The notes under the pieces were generated by a model, which searched no databases, was not told where the DNA came from, and saw only the letters and a program-made list of their open reading frames with translations. A stretch of DNA of 64,000 bases from Tetranychus cinnabarinus (lineage: Eukaryota; Arthropoda; Arachnida; Trombidiformes; Tetranychidae), in the NCBI GenBank assembly GCA_022266195.1, contig WHVY01000004.1, positions 7,829,501 through 7,893,500 of the forward strand. Direction: 5' to 3'. Position numbers and translations under genes: made by a program. Shown piece after piece: positions 35,531-49,870 of the stretch; positions within the stretch are counted from its first letter, which is position 1; each line of letters begins with the position of its first letter.

Positions 35531-38500
35531 AAAAAGGGCAAATCTATCGATAAATGTGAGTGTTAAAATAAGATAGAGATCCATTTCCCGGATGAGTTAG
35601 AGTAAACTTCATGAAAAATATAAATAACATACGTTGTTACAGGAAAATCTTGAAGAGCTTGTTTCATAGATGTAAATATAGCTTTGTTTTCGTCCTTATA
35701 ACTTTCAGTGAACAATTGTGATAGCTCATTCAAAAAGGTGTCAAAATTGTCAGTAGAAGGCTTCTCCTCGAGATTGGGCACTCGTACATTGTCCAAAATT
35801 GATATGAAATTATTCCTCAAAGATTCATAATATTCCGTTAAGTAGGCTGTTTGTTTACTAATTTGTTGATTTTCCTAGCAAGAAAAAAAACAGAAAATGT
35901 TGTTAGATTAAGATTGTATTATGAAAAGTTTGTTGGAAAAAAGTTTAACAATAAACTTTGTTAACACGTGGAAGAAAGATCAACATACCCTTTCAGTGTG
36001 CTTAATTTGTTGCTCAATGTGATTTATATCTGATTTCACTCTCATCATTTCATTTTCATATTTGGCGTTTGACTCTTGAAGTTCATAGATTTCGTCTTCT
36101 AAGCTTTTAATATCGTCTTGGTGTTGATCAAAGTTCCCTTCTTGCTCCATAGAAGCATATGAGCAGCTTGATACACTATTAGTCACACTACCAGCTTGGC
36201 TGATATGATTACCATTGGTACCATAATTTGGTGTCCAAATCATCGTTACATTGAGAGTATTTGTTAAATCATCTAATTTGTTTCCGAAATTTCGGCTCGC
36301 TGAACCTCCAGAGCCAGCATTACTACTACAACTACTATTACCATCAACACATATACCACCTCCGGCACCACTACCACCCGTACCAATATTGCTACCATAA
36401 CCAACTGTATTGATATTATCACACTGCTTAACTTGATTAAGACAGTTAGCCATAGAGGCTGGTGATGATGATGATGAGGTCGCCACTGAAATACCATTAC
36501 TTGTACCATATACATGACTTGAATTTGCTCTTGGGCACCCTGATAGACTACGATGGGTTAAAAAGCTACCGGTTATATGACCAGAGCCATCACAACCAGG
36601 TGTTGGACAGCTAAAGAAGGAAAGAAGGAAAAAATTTTAAATTAGTAAAACATAAAAGCAATTGACACCTCACTAGATCGACACTAAAAAATTTTGAATC
36701 AAGGTTCAAAGTCGAGAATCGCTGAGTCAACATGGCAACACACAAAACAAGTAGCTCAAGGTTATTTAATGGAAAGAAAGCAAAAATGATAGGATACTAA
36801 AAGATAAACATCTTGATTCAGTTGACTTCTATTGAAGGCAGCAAAAGTTAATTTACCTCAATCCTTCATGTTTAGAGGATCTTGTTTCACTTATATCATT
36901 TGATTCTCCCCCACTTCCGAGAGGTGACATACTAGATACAGATTCTCCTCTAGACCTTCCAGATCGAGCAGCTATTGGACAACCAGAGGCGCTGTAAGAA
37001 AGATCAAAAAGTATAGCAAAAGTTAGAAAACTTGTAAGAGATTTGTGATATTACTAGTAAACAGAATGTGATGATATTGTTAGAGGGTATCAGTAAGAGA
37101 AGAAAATCAGGATTTCAAGTGTAGATAAAAGGGTAAGGAGAAGGGAGAGAAGTGAGAAAGATTAGGGAGTCAAGAACGATGACAGATGATAAGCGTAAAG
37201 GGCCGAAAGAGTGAAAAATAAATGAAAACCAAGGAAATGAAAACAGAATGATTGAAAAAAAGCGGTAATCATTGAAAATGTCAAAGCAAAAGATGGTTTC
37301 ACAGATAATTTGCGTGTTTGCATTTTGGATGGTTGGATCTCCAAATCAACAAAAAATAAAATAAACGTGGAAATTAAAAAATAACTGAAAAACATTCGGA
37401 AACAATTTTGGAATTAGATTGTTGTTACCTTCGATGGGATGAAAATTTTCCGGTTATATGTCCAGTACCATCACACCCAGTTACTGGGCAACTTTAATTT
37501 AGTTTGATGAATATTACGTTAGATGAACAGACGTATTATCAAAGAATAGAGTCAAAAGATCGTTCGGAAAGAGAGAGAGAGAGAAAGAGAAGAGAAGGAT
37601 GATGATGATGGTAGTGAATTTAATGATGATGAGAAGAGGGAATAGAAGAAGAAATAACATGGAAAGACGATATGAAATAGGACAAGAGAAGAGAAAAAGT
37701 AAAGATCCCAATAAGAATAGGTTAGTTAGTTGGATTGATAGAGAGGGGGAGATGATGATGATGATGATGATGTCAAAAAAGAACATACCGAATGTTGGGT
37801 TCAGCTTCTTGCCTTTCGACGATTGATTTTTTTATCAGGGAAGATTTCTTTGGTTTATTAGCTCTCGGACATCCTGAGAGACTACGATGGGATGAATAAT
37901 TGCCGGTAATGTGACCGGATCCATCACAACCCGGGGTTGGACACTTAAGTTCGACATGTTGAGCTTGGACTTGAGATCTGTCAGCATGAGGACACCCAGA
38001 AAGACTGAATAAAGAAATAGAAAGCAAGAAGTCAAGTTTAGTTAGGTACACGTAACAGAATAAGATGACAAAAAACAGATCATCAGCATTGATGCGTGAG
38101 CATAGAGATCGTTGAGAGATGAGACAAAAAAGCATTAGGGAAAGAAGGCATAATCAACGAGAAAGAGGGAGAGAGAGAGAGAGGGAAAAAGAAAGGGACA
38201 AAATGAAAAATAAAAAGAATATTCAATATGAAGTAATTAATGATAAATAGAAATATCACCAGCTATATTAAAAATTGGCACAAAAAAGTAACGTCAAAGT
38301 ATGGATAAATAGGAGGTGGTGGAGGAGGAGAGAGAGAAGCTAAAGAAAGAAGAAAAAGGAAAGAAAGAAAGAGAGAGAGAGAAGCAAAGAAAAAAATACA
38401 TAGAATGTGTTAAAAGAATTATCAACATTCTGAAACAAACTTTGTACAAACAATTATATTACCAGAAAAAGAGAGGAGAGAAAAAAAGATTTGCGGTGAA

Positions 38501-38813
38501 AGCAAAAGATCTTGGTAAAACTATTGAAATGGCTCAGGGTAAAACAAGATGAACATGGTTAGTTAATCTCTAAACTAATTGTAATGAATAATAATTTTTG
38601 GATAAAAGGTTGAAATGGACAAAAATAATGATGAAAACTACCAAAGACTTTGCCATTTCCTGATAATTATTTTCCTCTAAGAAAAAAAGATGACTTACAC
38701 AAGTTGAGAAGAAAGTTAACTTACCTTCGATGAGTTGCATAGTTGCCCGAAACGTGTCCCATTCCATCACACCCAGGAGTCGGGCATTGCAGTAATTCTC
38801 GTCCATCTCGCAT
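35049..38813 (-). CDS. Myt1: Myt1-family CCHC zinc-finger transcription factor
   Basis: Exons 38813-38725, 38004-37789, 37491-37429, 36991-36857, 36610-35989, 35874-35633 and a proposed terminal exon 35100-35049 sum to 472 codons. Four CCHC fingers of the MYT1/ST18 type are seen, each with CPxxGCDGxGHxxG and an HRSxSGCP end; all finger Cys and His are intact. Between fingers 3 and 4 is a Ser-rich linker. After finger 4 come a Gly/Ser/Asn-rich stretch, a coiled coil (LEDEIYELQESNAKYENEMM) and the C-terminal SENFD-like block (PSTDNFDTFLNELSQLFTES, then ENKAIFTSMKQAL), as in vertebrate MYT1. These factors act in the nucleus in neural differentiation. The start ATG precedes finger 1 (RDGRELLQCPTPGCDG); further 5' exons in the gene desert are possible. 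Without the last splice, translation would stop at 35563. Confidence 0.9.
37555..38420. repeat. Polypurine and GATG simple-repeat tracts in a Myt1 intron
   Basis: The plus strand is strongly purine-biased in two blocks, about 37565-37775 and 38150-38400, with GAGAGAG, GAAAG and GATGATG runs flanking the second exon. The Myt1 transcript would therefore carry long pyrimidine tracts next to its acceptors. Confidence 0.7.
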
Positions 38814-41800
38814 TCTAATCTATTAACGGGAAAATGAAATTTAGGGCAATTAATAGGCCCATAGTTTGGATAAACTAACAAAAAAAATCAGAGTGATATG
38901 GAAAATTTGTTTTGCCTTATTTCCAACAAAAATCATACTCTATCAACAATGAAGGCATGACATATAAAATCCGTAGATTTAGTCAAAGAAGGTGGCTCCA
39001 TCTATTATCGGTAAAACGACCCGCATAACTTTTTCTGAAGTTTGGCTCTTGAGCCTTTTTTTTATTATATTTGGTTGGTTAAATTTTCCTTTTTTGTTCA
39101 CTTCAACTCATGTTTAATTGTTTGCTGATTGTTTTGAACCTTATGAATAACTGTAATGGTTATCTGGATAATTCGGTCAAACAATACAGCTTCATGTATT
39201 ACAAGTTCAAGGAGGACTCGGTTTAAATTATAATTCAATTTTAAACAGCAAACAATTGTTTTCCTCTCACCACTCTTATACAGTACACATGGTAAACTTA
39301 CATTGAAATGGTACGTGGTTGTTTCTTTTTGTGTTTGATGTCTCCTTTTCTTGTGTGTCGATCTAAATTTATCACGTTTTCACCATGCTGATGATGGAAC
39401 CAATGGAAGAAATAATACGTTATTGCTGGTTGCTGCGGCTACTGCTGCTGTTTTAGGATGATGACTGTGAAGATAGGAGGTGTTGGTGAGATTTTTCGGT
39501 AAGTAGAGAAAACTTTTTTTTCCTTCTTGTTCTTTTCTCTCTTTTTTTTCTCTATCACTTTGCTTGTTTCTTGTTGATTTTAATTGATACTGTTGTTTGA
39601 TGTGTCCTAGTCTGCTTTTTCAATGGACCTTTACACAAATTAAAAGAAATAATAGACACAATTGTTAGATAATTAATTAGAGTAAAGTAAAGACAGTGTT
39701 CAACTTGAAAATTAGTCAACGGTCAACATCAAAGTTAACTTTCTTTTTTTTCTATTCTAACTTTTTTTCTCTCTCTTTCTCTCTTTCTCTCTTCTCTTTT
39801 TACAGGTTTACACTTTATCAATTTGGGTTCTCCTTCTGGTTGGCTGTATAATGTTAAAGGATGGTCGAGGAAACTTATGGGTGTTTTGTTTTCATTTGGT
39901 TGTGTGTTTGTATTTTTGGTTAATCGCTGGGTTGGCAAGGTTCCCTGGTCTTTAATTCAGGTTAGCAACACAGAGTGTTATATTAGCAAGAAGTTTGAAA
40001 CAAATTCAAATGAAACAAGTTAAAAAGGAACACCAGAGAAAGTAAAAAAATTGACAATTTTACCTGAAAGATGTCGCAAAAGTTTACTGATCAACAATTT
40101 AAAGGAAATAGCTAAAAACTCCTTTTTTATTGTTCCATGTGTAGTTACTTAATATATTATAGTAAACCCGTGATTACACTGATTTTTGCTCTCTCTTGCT
40201 ATCTCACTCTTTTCTCACCTTTGCTCACTCTTTTGCTTTTTCTTTCTATTAAAGGTAACCATGATCAAGCTTACCGGTATTTCTTGTCATTCAACTATCA
40301 AGTTGAGCGGTAATTTGAGTTTTCACTTTTAATTTGCAAGGTAAGCTCCAACGATTTACATTTACATGCAATCTTATTCATTTAACTTATTTCTATTTTC
40401 ATTTTTTCACAGATTCACAAATGGCACTGATTTGATACCAATTTAACATGGCAAGCTCAGTAGAAACGAATTGCCATTTTCTTGTGAATATTATTTTGTA
40501 TTGGACATCGTTCTGGTAAACTTTCAAGTCATTTTACAACGGCAAAGACAAAGACAAAGATTCCCAAGAAATTGAACAAGTCAAGGCTCAATAGACTATT
40601 ATTGTCAATAAGATGATGTGATTAGAATTAATCAATGGATGAAGACTACGCGTATCAATAAGAAGCAAAATTGATAACAAGATTAAACTTAATCCATTGT
40701 AACCTTGTTAAATTTATCTAACTGTGGTAACCCGATGGTGCATGATCAAAGTTGACCAAATTTTGCTGCTAAAAATTCAATCAATGAATTTTCCTTCATC
40801 AACGGTTACCAGCTTGAAAAGTTTTACCCTCATTTGTGATAATCAGAAAAGATGGAGGAGAAACAACAAGAGGAGAGAAGAAAAAAGAAAGGATAAAAAT
40901 CAAAACGACAAAGGAGTAAAGAAAGGAAAAGTTGCAGAATGAAAATAACAAGGAAGCAAACAAGAACAGAACTCCAAGAAAAACTGAAACTCTACGTGAA
41001 GTGTTTAACTTATCTGGAAAAAAGGATCTGATTTTAGTTCATTTAGGCTGGCAATTGTTGAAATTTAAAATTAAACCTACAAGAATGTTTAATGATTGTT
41101 GAGCGACATTTAATCATTATAAATGTCTCCAAACTTTCACTTGGCTTGGCAATGATTTTCATCAATAACAATGGCAATGATTGAACCAGAATCAGATTTT
41201 CGTTTAACCCGATAAAACCCAAACAAGGTTCACCTTTAACTTACAATTCAATAACAATATCTATATAGATATTTAGCTGATATTTATATTTTATTTTATA
41301 TAAAACAGTCGCTCAGATAATTGAGTGAAGGGTGACTCTATTATCAATCATGACCATCCTTGGAGTAAAATAAAACTTCTTGGTAACAAAGTAAATCAAC
41401 TTGGGTGTAAGATGAAAGGGTTGGTTAACCGTGTGTAAATAATAATAACCGTCTCACGTACCTAATTAAATTACTTAAATGTAAAGAGAAACCAGAAGAT
41501 GATGATGAAAATGATGGTGATGGGAAAGATGAGAAATGTTGCTGTGATGCTGATATTGCCTACTGCTGATGATTAACAAGAAAACCCAAAGATGAAGTCA
41601 AGAAAAACAAAAAATCTTTCATTCTCTGGTATCTTTTCATAGACCAAATAATTATTATAATAATAATGGTTAAATGATCAACAAGATAATTGTATTTAAA
41701 CAGTTACACTGTTGGTAGACGATAATTTGCGGACAAAAGGATTCACTATTAGCTAATCTGCTAATCTATATCTATACAATATATAAAGTCAAACTATGAA

Positions 41801-44800
41801 ATTTTTGCGGGAAGATTGTGACCAAACTAAAAGGATTCTAAAGAAAATTTTCACATCGAATGAAAGCCCTGATTGAACTTCAATTACGAAAAATAGTCAG
41901 AGCTTTCTCGGAATTCAGGTTACTGAGAAATCAGCGTTTAAACAGGGTGGGGGAAAAAATGCAGAATCCGTATCTTTTACTATTGACTTTGGGGGAAAAA
42001 CTTTTTTTCATTCACATTGATGGTTTATTGTTGGGCTAGGAGTTTATGTAAAACTGTCTTTCTAGCAAAGAGTAAGTTAAATATCTGGTGCTCTGTAACT
42101 GTGTAACTGTACAACTCTCAAAATCAACGAAAATTCTTTAGTTTTTCTCTTTGACAATGATTTTTCATCAACAGTTCGAGTCTTTAAATGTGGATTGAAT
42201 TTATTGTATTCAGTGAAAAGAAATTTACGATCAGCCATGATCGGGGGCTCAGCTTGTTTTATTAACATGACAATATTTAATCAATTGTTTGCTGCATTTG
42301 TTATTTGGATTTACAATCAACTCCAGTTAAACCTCTTTTCAACCAACAATAATGCCAATACGAATAACTTTTACTCTTCATTCATTAACAATCAATAATT
42401 TGGTTAAAAACTGGTTGATTGTATGATAAAATTCAATAATTATAAAGGTTTAATTTGAAAAGGTTAAACCTCTTCTAAGCACAAAATTAATGGTTAAACC
42501 AAACAAAAATAGATTTAATACAATATTTCAATGGCAATATTAATAATCACCTCATTAATAATAAAAGGAATAACAATTAAAGCTATTTTTTCATTATTGA
42601 GCAATTGACAAAATTGATTTAAATTATATAAATGACTTTTGATAATAATAGTAAATTCAAAGTGAAGCCAAGCCAATTGAACCAAAAATCACAAGTCAAC
42701 GTTAAATTGTTATTTTTTAGCTCTTCAAATTATCAATATTAACACAAATCTGATTAAAAAGTATGATTGAATAAAAAATAAAAATAAATAGACTCTATTA
42801 ACCCATTAAACAATCAAATATCAAGCAAACGATTTTAATGATTTAACCTTAAATTGTTCAGCAAAAACACCGATTTCCTGTTAATTGCATGACAATAAAG
42901 TTAATATTTCAAAAGCACTTCATTTTAATAAACAATTGATCAAAGTCTCAAACTGATTTCAGTCACATGAAAGGTTTGAAATAAATTGAGTTTCAACCAA
43001 AAACAGTTTCCAATCAAACTGCAAATATCGATTTGAAAAAATAGCATTTCACATTTCCTTAAACAACAATTATCCGATCTAATATTGAAATGAGATGATT
43101 AAAGAAACAATCAATCTTCATCAAATTATTTGATCAACAATGAGCAAAGTGAATAAATTTTGAACATTTTGTACAAAAAAAGGATTGAAAAAGTAGCTAC
43201 AAATCAAAGGGATTTCAAGTCTGAAAAATTGGATAATTTGAAGGAACCATTGATAATTGAAACTATAACCTGAAATTATCCAATTAAACCTTTGAAAGTG
43301 AAAAATGAAATCACAGGAAGAAACAAAAAGGTTGATGATAATAATGTTTGATTTATCAAATTAGCTTGACGATCTTAATTAATTGCTTCAATACATCACC
43401 CAAACAGGAAGCAAATCTGTTACTGCTATTAACCAAGTTTACCTCCTCACAAGATGATAACTCACCATCTTGCCGATTCTCCTCCTCTTCATCTTCATAA
43501 TCATTCTTATCTTTCTTCATTTTCATCATCATGGATCTTTGGATGTTTATTTTTAAAAAAAACACAAACCTAAATAAAAAGAAAGGATAAAAATATGTCT
43601 CAAAGGAGAAACCTTTTCATCAGTCCAGTGAGCTGTTCAGTCAGCCATTTTGAAAAATGATTAATGACCCTTCTAATCGATTGGCCATAACTCTCATCAT
43701 CATCGATTATGTAACACGTTTCTTAAGGACATGTCCAGACACTTTAAGGGATATCCAAAGATGATGATGAAGGATGAAGATCAATGCAAGTGGGAGTTGA
43801 ATTGGCGTAATTTATAAGATAACAAAACCTATACAATGAATTATACAATTGGTTAACCCGTTAACTTGAATTTTGTTCAACAAAATTCAACTTCTCCATC
43901 TTGATCCATTTCTTCCCTGTTATCATCATTTCTCCCTCTAAACACACACAGCTTTTCATCGATCCAAAAATGAAGGTTAAAAGTAAGATGATGATGATGG
44001 TGATTACAATAATAATGATGATAATAATGAGAAATAATAATATATTGATAATGATAATGATGAGACTGGGAATGATGAATAAAAATGTAGCATTCAAGTC
44101 AAAGGATTTAAGAAGAAGCTCAGAACACTTCCGGAAAACTGAACACTTCCTCAGTTAGCAATATATAAATATCCAAATACATTATCAGTTTTTATAAATA
44201 ATATTCACTCCCAGTTTAACTGGGAAAAGTGTCTTAAATAGGAAATAACAGCAAAAAGTAAATAAAAATGCAAACATCAATCCAAAACCATTATTGTAAC
44301 TGTTATTAGTAAAACTTGATTCATGTTGATTAAGATGATGGTGAAGAGGATAAATATGATGAGGACAATGAGGACAAACTGGGAGTAAAGTAACTCGATA
44401 AGTCGCTCCAAGAGAAACATATTTTGATACCTTTTCCTTGGAGGCTTTCATCTTCACTAATCAACTTGCAGCTTAATTAATTTATCTTAGTTACCCTTTT
44501 CTTGATCATCCACTTTTCCTCTTCTTCATCTTCCCTCTTCACAGCCCCTAATGAAGCCTGTATCACGTGATGTAATTAAGTAACCCAATTAAAGAGATGA
44601 AAAAGTGTTCTGTTTAATTTGAGAACCTGAAACGAATAGTAAAGGTTCTTCAGATTCCCTCGATGCAAGATGAACTTTTTTCTTCCCTTCATATCTTTTC
44701 TTGTCTCATTCATTCCCTGTTTCATTCCCTGTTCATTTTCATGTACTTTATTCATATTAACCTGTTTTTTCCCCTCATTTTTGTGCTCGCTTGTGTTTAT

Positions 44801-47800
44801 AATTTCAATCTTAACAATCTTAATCACCAACAACTTACATATGCTCATTGAATTGATTGCTATAAGTCTGTTTCTCATCACAATCAAATTCAAATGTTGA
44901 ATAATTAAAAGCAATTTCTTTAAATTGCAAATAGCTAATCAAAGCAACTCCAATTAAAATAAACATCTAACCTCGATATGTTTACATGTTTTTTTGGGTT
45001 CAATCATTACTATTGTTTGGATTGACAGTTTTAATCACCAATTAACTGATCGATTTAATTGTTTGACATTTTTTAATATTTTCAACTTTGAAAACTGATT
45101 CAAATCGTGCTGCAAATTCATTTCAAAGGTTCATCAGATATTGAGTTGGAACTAAATTAGTGGATCCAGAAATGAGTTTAGACTTGAAACTGTTCACTAG
45201 AATCAATAATTTAATGAAAATCAAAAAATTTAATGTAAAATAAATTTCTTTATTTTTCATTTTCCATTGCCAATGGTTAATGAGTTTATTATTGCTGGTT
45301 TAATTGACATTTTTTTACCTTTTCATTTGTGATTGTTTGAATCAACCTTTTCAAATTAAGTCAAGTAAAATTTTCGGGTAAAATCGATTGATTTCAATGA
45401 TTAAACTTGTCTGTCAATAAGATTATGGATTAAATTGGAAATTAAAAAAGACTGAAACAACAATCGAAATCCAAAAATCTAATAACCAAAGTAATGATAC
45501 ATTTCAATTTATGACGTTATAACCAAACATTTGAATGTGATAAAAAAACATTGTTTATGGTTACAATTTATAAATGGTTGAAATTGTTATTGATTGTTTC
45601 ATTTTGGTTAATGTAATCAACTCAATTAACTGTAAATCAATCAATATAAATTACAAAAGCTAATAAAACGTTTAATTTATTCAAGAAAAAAAAGGAAGAC
45701 TAAAAAATGGCTGCAATCACAATTACAAGATACAATTGGCAGTCAACAATATTGGACATGAAGACGATCAAGCTCATTATCATCACTAACATGATGATGA
45801 TGATGATCGTCATCATCTCATTATGAACCCTAAATATAGAGGAGAGTGAAAAGCCTTAAAGACTTTGAAAGGTCCAAATTTTGCCTTCAATTTCAAGTTT
45901 GCTTCTCAGATGCTGGTGAATGAAGGAGGAAAATGAAGAGGAAGTAGAAGATGAAGGAGAAGATGAGAATGATGAGAATGAAGAAAAGGCCAATCAATCA
46001 ATCGCGATTTACCTCTAGAGATTACAAATTCTAATGGTCTCAATATTTTCTGTCCTTAAGTTTTACGAGTGAAAAAAGAGACTCTATACTTGTTCAAATG
46101 AAGATGGAGAGAGAAACGAGTAACGATTTTTCCTTCTCATTCCCATCACAATTAAGACTGATGATGGAGAGCAACTAACAGTGAGAAAGGATGAAAATCG
46201 TTGTCAAAGTCCTTCTCAATAACCTGATCATCCCAATCTTCATCCTTCTCATCATCAACATGGTACCTTTATCATCCATCCTCATCTGTTTCACTTCTCA
46301 GTCTTTCAATACAATCTTTAACTTTAATGTTACATTCATTTTAAACTTGAATCCTTTTCTTGGTTACCAAAAAAATATGATCAACACACAAAATTTAACC
46401 AACAATCAATAATTCAACAGTTAATTATTGACCAAATAATCTTGATTAAACTCGCAATTCTTTATCTTTTCATATCAACTTACAAGTTGGAATCATCAAG
46501 TTGCATTGAAAAAGCACCAAATTTAGGTATTGCAATGAAACCCAAAATTGGGTTTAACCAAAAGTGAATGAAAATTTGGTAAAGAAAATTTTGGGTTAAA
46601 TTTGTTTTTATAAAATATCGAAAGCTGAGAGTAAAATTGAATCAATTGTTCAGGCAATTAGAAAAGTTGAAATCAATTAAGATTAATTTTCCCTGTTGAA
46701 AGCTGGTTCAAAGGTAAATGGATATATTTAGATGCATCTGAACCTGTAAATGTTATATAAATGGCAACTTCCGAAATTATTTGAAAATTGAAAGGAAAAA
46801 ATAAATTGCTCCGGAAGTTAAATTAAATTGAGAGGTAAAAATGGACACAAACACATCTTCATCCTTTTCATGATCCATCTTAAGATGAAAACAGTGAGTA
46901 TCCAAGTTATTGCAAAGTAAAATTGATTGCAGCTTAGGTGAAGGATGAGAAGATGATGATGATATTATCAGCGAAAACATCATGAAAGGGAGACAAAATT
47001 TCCATTGATTCTGTTGGTTTCATTGAATTGGCATCAAATTTTCAAGTTGAATATAAAACTGAAATGACAAAAGTACCCATTACTGGCAATTTGTCATGAA
47101 AAGACTACATTAGAGTAAAATGATTAGTCAAGAAAATGGACAATTTTGTAACAAAGAGATGATCAAGGTGATGGTTCATGAGCTTTTCAGGGTAAAAATT
47201 TGAATAACATGTTCGAAGAAAGAAAAGGATCTTCGACAATTTACATGCTCATCTTTTCATGTTCATCTTTTTTCCTCAGCACGTTCATCACTTACTTGCC
47301 ATACATTTACAATGAAGTTCAACTTTTGTTTTCCTTCTTCCATCGTCATTATCGTCACCATTATCATTTCCATTGAAAAAAGGTTCATTCATGGAAATGG
47401 GTGAAAATTAAAAAACAGCCCAATAACAGTTTCTTTGAATAAAAAAGTTGTTAGTGAAACTTCATTCAGATCATGCTTTCAACTCTCTTGGTGTTTCTCA
47501 TCATCATCTCAAGTTGAGTCTCGATTCATTGAATTCATGAAACCACTGAATACGAGCAACCTTTGAATACATTGGATTAGATATTAATTCATCTTCAGTG
47601 AATCCTTTGATCAATCTGTTTCATCTTAATCATTTTTCACCATCAACATCATTATCATCTAAGTGATAAACCTTTAAAGAATCAGAATTTTAAATTGTTT
47701 CAATTGTAATCATTAACAGCAATAAAATTGAACATTGAACAGACAAGTTTCAATCATTAACTTGATGCAATTATTGGTTGAAAAGGATTGCAATTTGTCA

Positions 47801-48597
47801 ACAATTCAAATGACTTGAAAATCAACAGATTTTCTGGGTTTGACAATCTTTTGATTTGTCGCTTGATCATTATTATACCTGGAAAGGGTTCATTTTTGTG
47901 ATTTAACTGTTGGAAACATTGCAAGAGATGATAGAGAAGGGAAAATGATGATTTGTTGTTGTTCGTGTTTATCCGATCGTTTTTTGTTTTGTTCAGTTTG
48001 TTCAGTAAATTCACTAAAATCTATTCAATGTTTACCTCTTTACTTCTGAGGCTTTCCAATAGAGAAAAATGTTGTAAATTGACTTGATTAAGGAACCAAT
48101 GATAAAGTTTCTTCAGGCTTCTAACAAGAATTGAGAAAAAATGAAGTCGACAAGTTTATGAGTTTTTCTTGTTTGGTTGAAAGTTTTTTTTTTCCTGATG
48201 TCTTGCTTTAAACTGTAACATCTTAAAGGTAATTTGTCTGGTGAAATGAATTTGAAAGTTGAAAAAGGTGAGAAAACTGTTTTGACAAGCTTCAAGTAAT
48301 TAAAAAGTCGAGTCACATTGAGGGTATAAAATGATGATTATAAATTTATATTTATATATGTTGATGGTAATGGTGAAAATTCAAGATGGCGAAGTCAATT
48401 TAGCCAATAGACCAGCTATTAATAATGTAATGAGTTTACAAAGTTTTTCATTCAACCTTTTTCTTGCCTTTAAGCTTTTCCATAAGCATAAGCTGATGAG
48501 TGATAATTTGTAGCCATCTTCAATTGTTGACTTGAAGAAGCAACAATATCGACATCATTAACAGTGGGTAAAAAGTGGATAAATTGTGTTTTACAAT

Positions 48598-48742
48598 AAA
48601 TGCCTACGCTTGTTAAACCTCCGGTTAGGCATTTTTAAAAAAGAGCGGTAACAAACGCACAATACCGCTTTGGGTTTTACCTCCTAGGCCAATACCAACT
48701 GGTATAAAAGTTGGAGCAGCTTGGGTTTGATTTAAGTTGCTC
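48598..48742. other. Cluster of four short hairpins
   Basis: Four consecutive inverted repeats: AAATGCCTA/TAGGCATTT (48598-48606, 48626-48634); AGCGGTA/TACCGCT (48644-48650, 48663-48669); CCAACT/AGTTGG (48695-48700, 48709-48714), overlapping an alternative ATACC/GGTAT stem; and GAGCAGCTT/AAGTTGCTC with one G-U pair (48714-48722, 48734-48742). The patch is GC-richer than its surroundings and has no open frame. It could be a structured RNA or a transposon remnant. Confidence 0.5.
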
Positions 48743-49804
48743 TCAAGGTTGGATAAGTGAAAAAATGTTACTGATAGGAATACAAATTAAGGGAAACAAT
48801 AAGGTAAATCGGTATTAAACAGTTTGGATTACATTTAGTTTTAACCCAAAAGTTGGATTCACAGAGGATCACACATAAACCAAATGAAAACATGAGGTTA
48901 GGTAAAAAAAGAGAGGGATTTAGACACAACATGTAGAAAGACATTTCTAGACTTACCTTTTTTTAATAAAATGAACACCAATCAGTTAATTACAAACACA
49001 GAATGTGAGTTAATTACATGTAATCGTGGTTATTGGACATTTTGTTAAAAGACGAGTCAAGTAAAACAGACACGACACGACTGTCAATGAGAAGGAGGTG
49101 AGCATTTAGAGAAGAAAATTGAAGATTATGATTGACTTTCTTAATGAGACAAATTGTCTAGAGTAGAGATGTTGATGGTTATTGTTGATGATTGGAAGAA
49201 AGAGAGACAGAGAAAAGAGAAACAATTAATAACAAGGAAACAAATAAAGACGGTTAAAGAAAGAGGAGAAAGGGAAATGGAAGCAACAAATTTTAGGTAG
49301 AAAAATGAAGTTGAAGTTACACTTAATTACATTGATTAATCTGGTACAGAGACGAGGATACTTTAGGTTGAACTGTCATTAGATTTTAAATATTACAAGC
49401 CGAGGCAAAAAAACTGGTTACAGCAAAGGAGATAGATATGGATAGACACAAGGAGAAACAGAGAGTTTATCTGCAAGAGTTTACCAATGAAAGTGGCGAA
49501 GATGTTACCAAAAAAGCGAGAAAAAAAAGAGAGAGCTAAAAATTAATGTTAGCTAAAGAGGACAGAAACAGAACAAAGGAAAGAAGGGAAATATCTTTAT
49601 CCAGTGTTAACCAAAATAAAGCACACGATGCCAACAAAATAACGATCGAGAGGTGGCGATTTCATTTGCGCAATGAAAATGCGATGGTAAAGAGATTTAT
49701 AAACAAACTGAAAAGTGTATCCTTGCGCAGACAGAGCGAGATATCAAAAGAGAGGAAAGAAAGAACAAGATTCTTACCTTGATCGCTGTACAGTTTAATG
49801 TGTA

Positions 49805-49870
49805 CATTTATTGATCGGCGAAGCGGTTGTAGTACAGCTTAAATCAATTGCCATGCGTATTGGTCAATTT
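49805..49870. repeat. Dispersed repeat, copy 1
   Basis: Positions 49805-49828 (CATTTATTGATCGGCGAAGC then GGTT) are identical to 57574-57597. Shorter matches follow in the same order (ACAGCTTAA, CATGCGT, then a TTTAATC-like stretch). Confidence 0.75.

Noticed and set aside
46191..46412. Plus-strand hydrophobic peptide of 73 residues
   Set aside because: Composition expected from random AT-rich sequence; no promoter or homology evidence.
49546..49782. Plus-strand 78-residue basic protein
   Set aside because: Purine-rich low-complexity frame; more likely untranslated or regulatory sequence.
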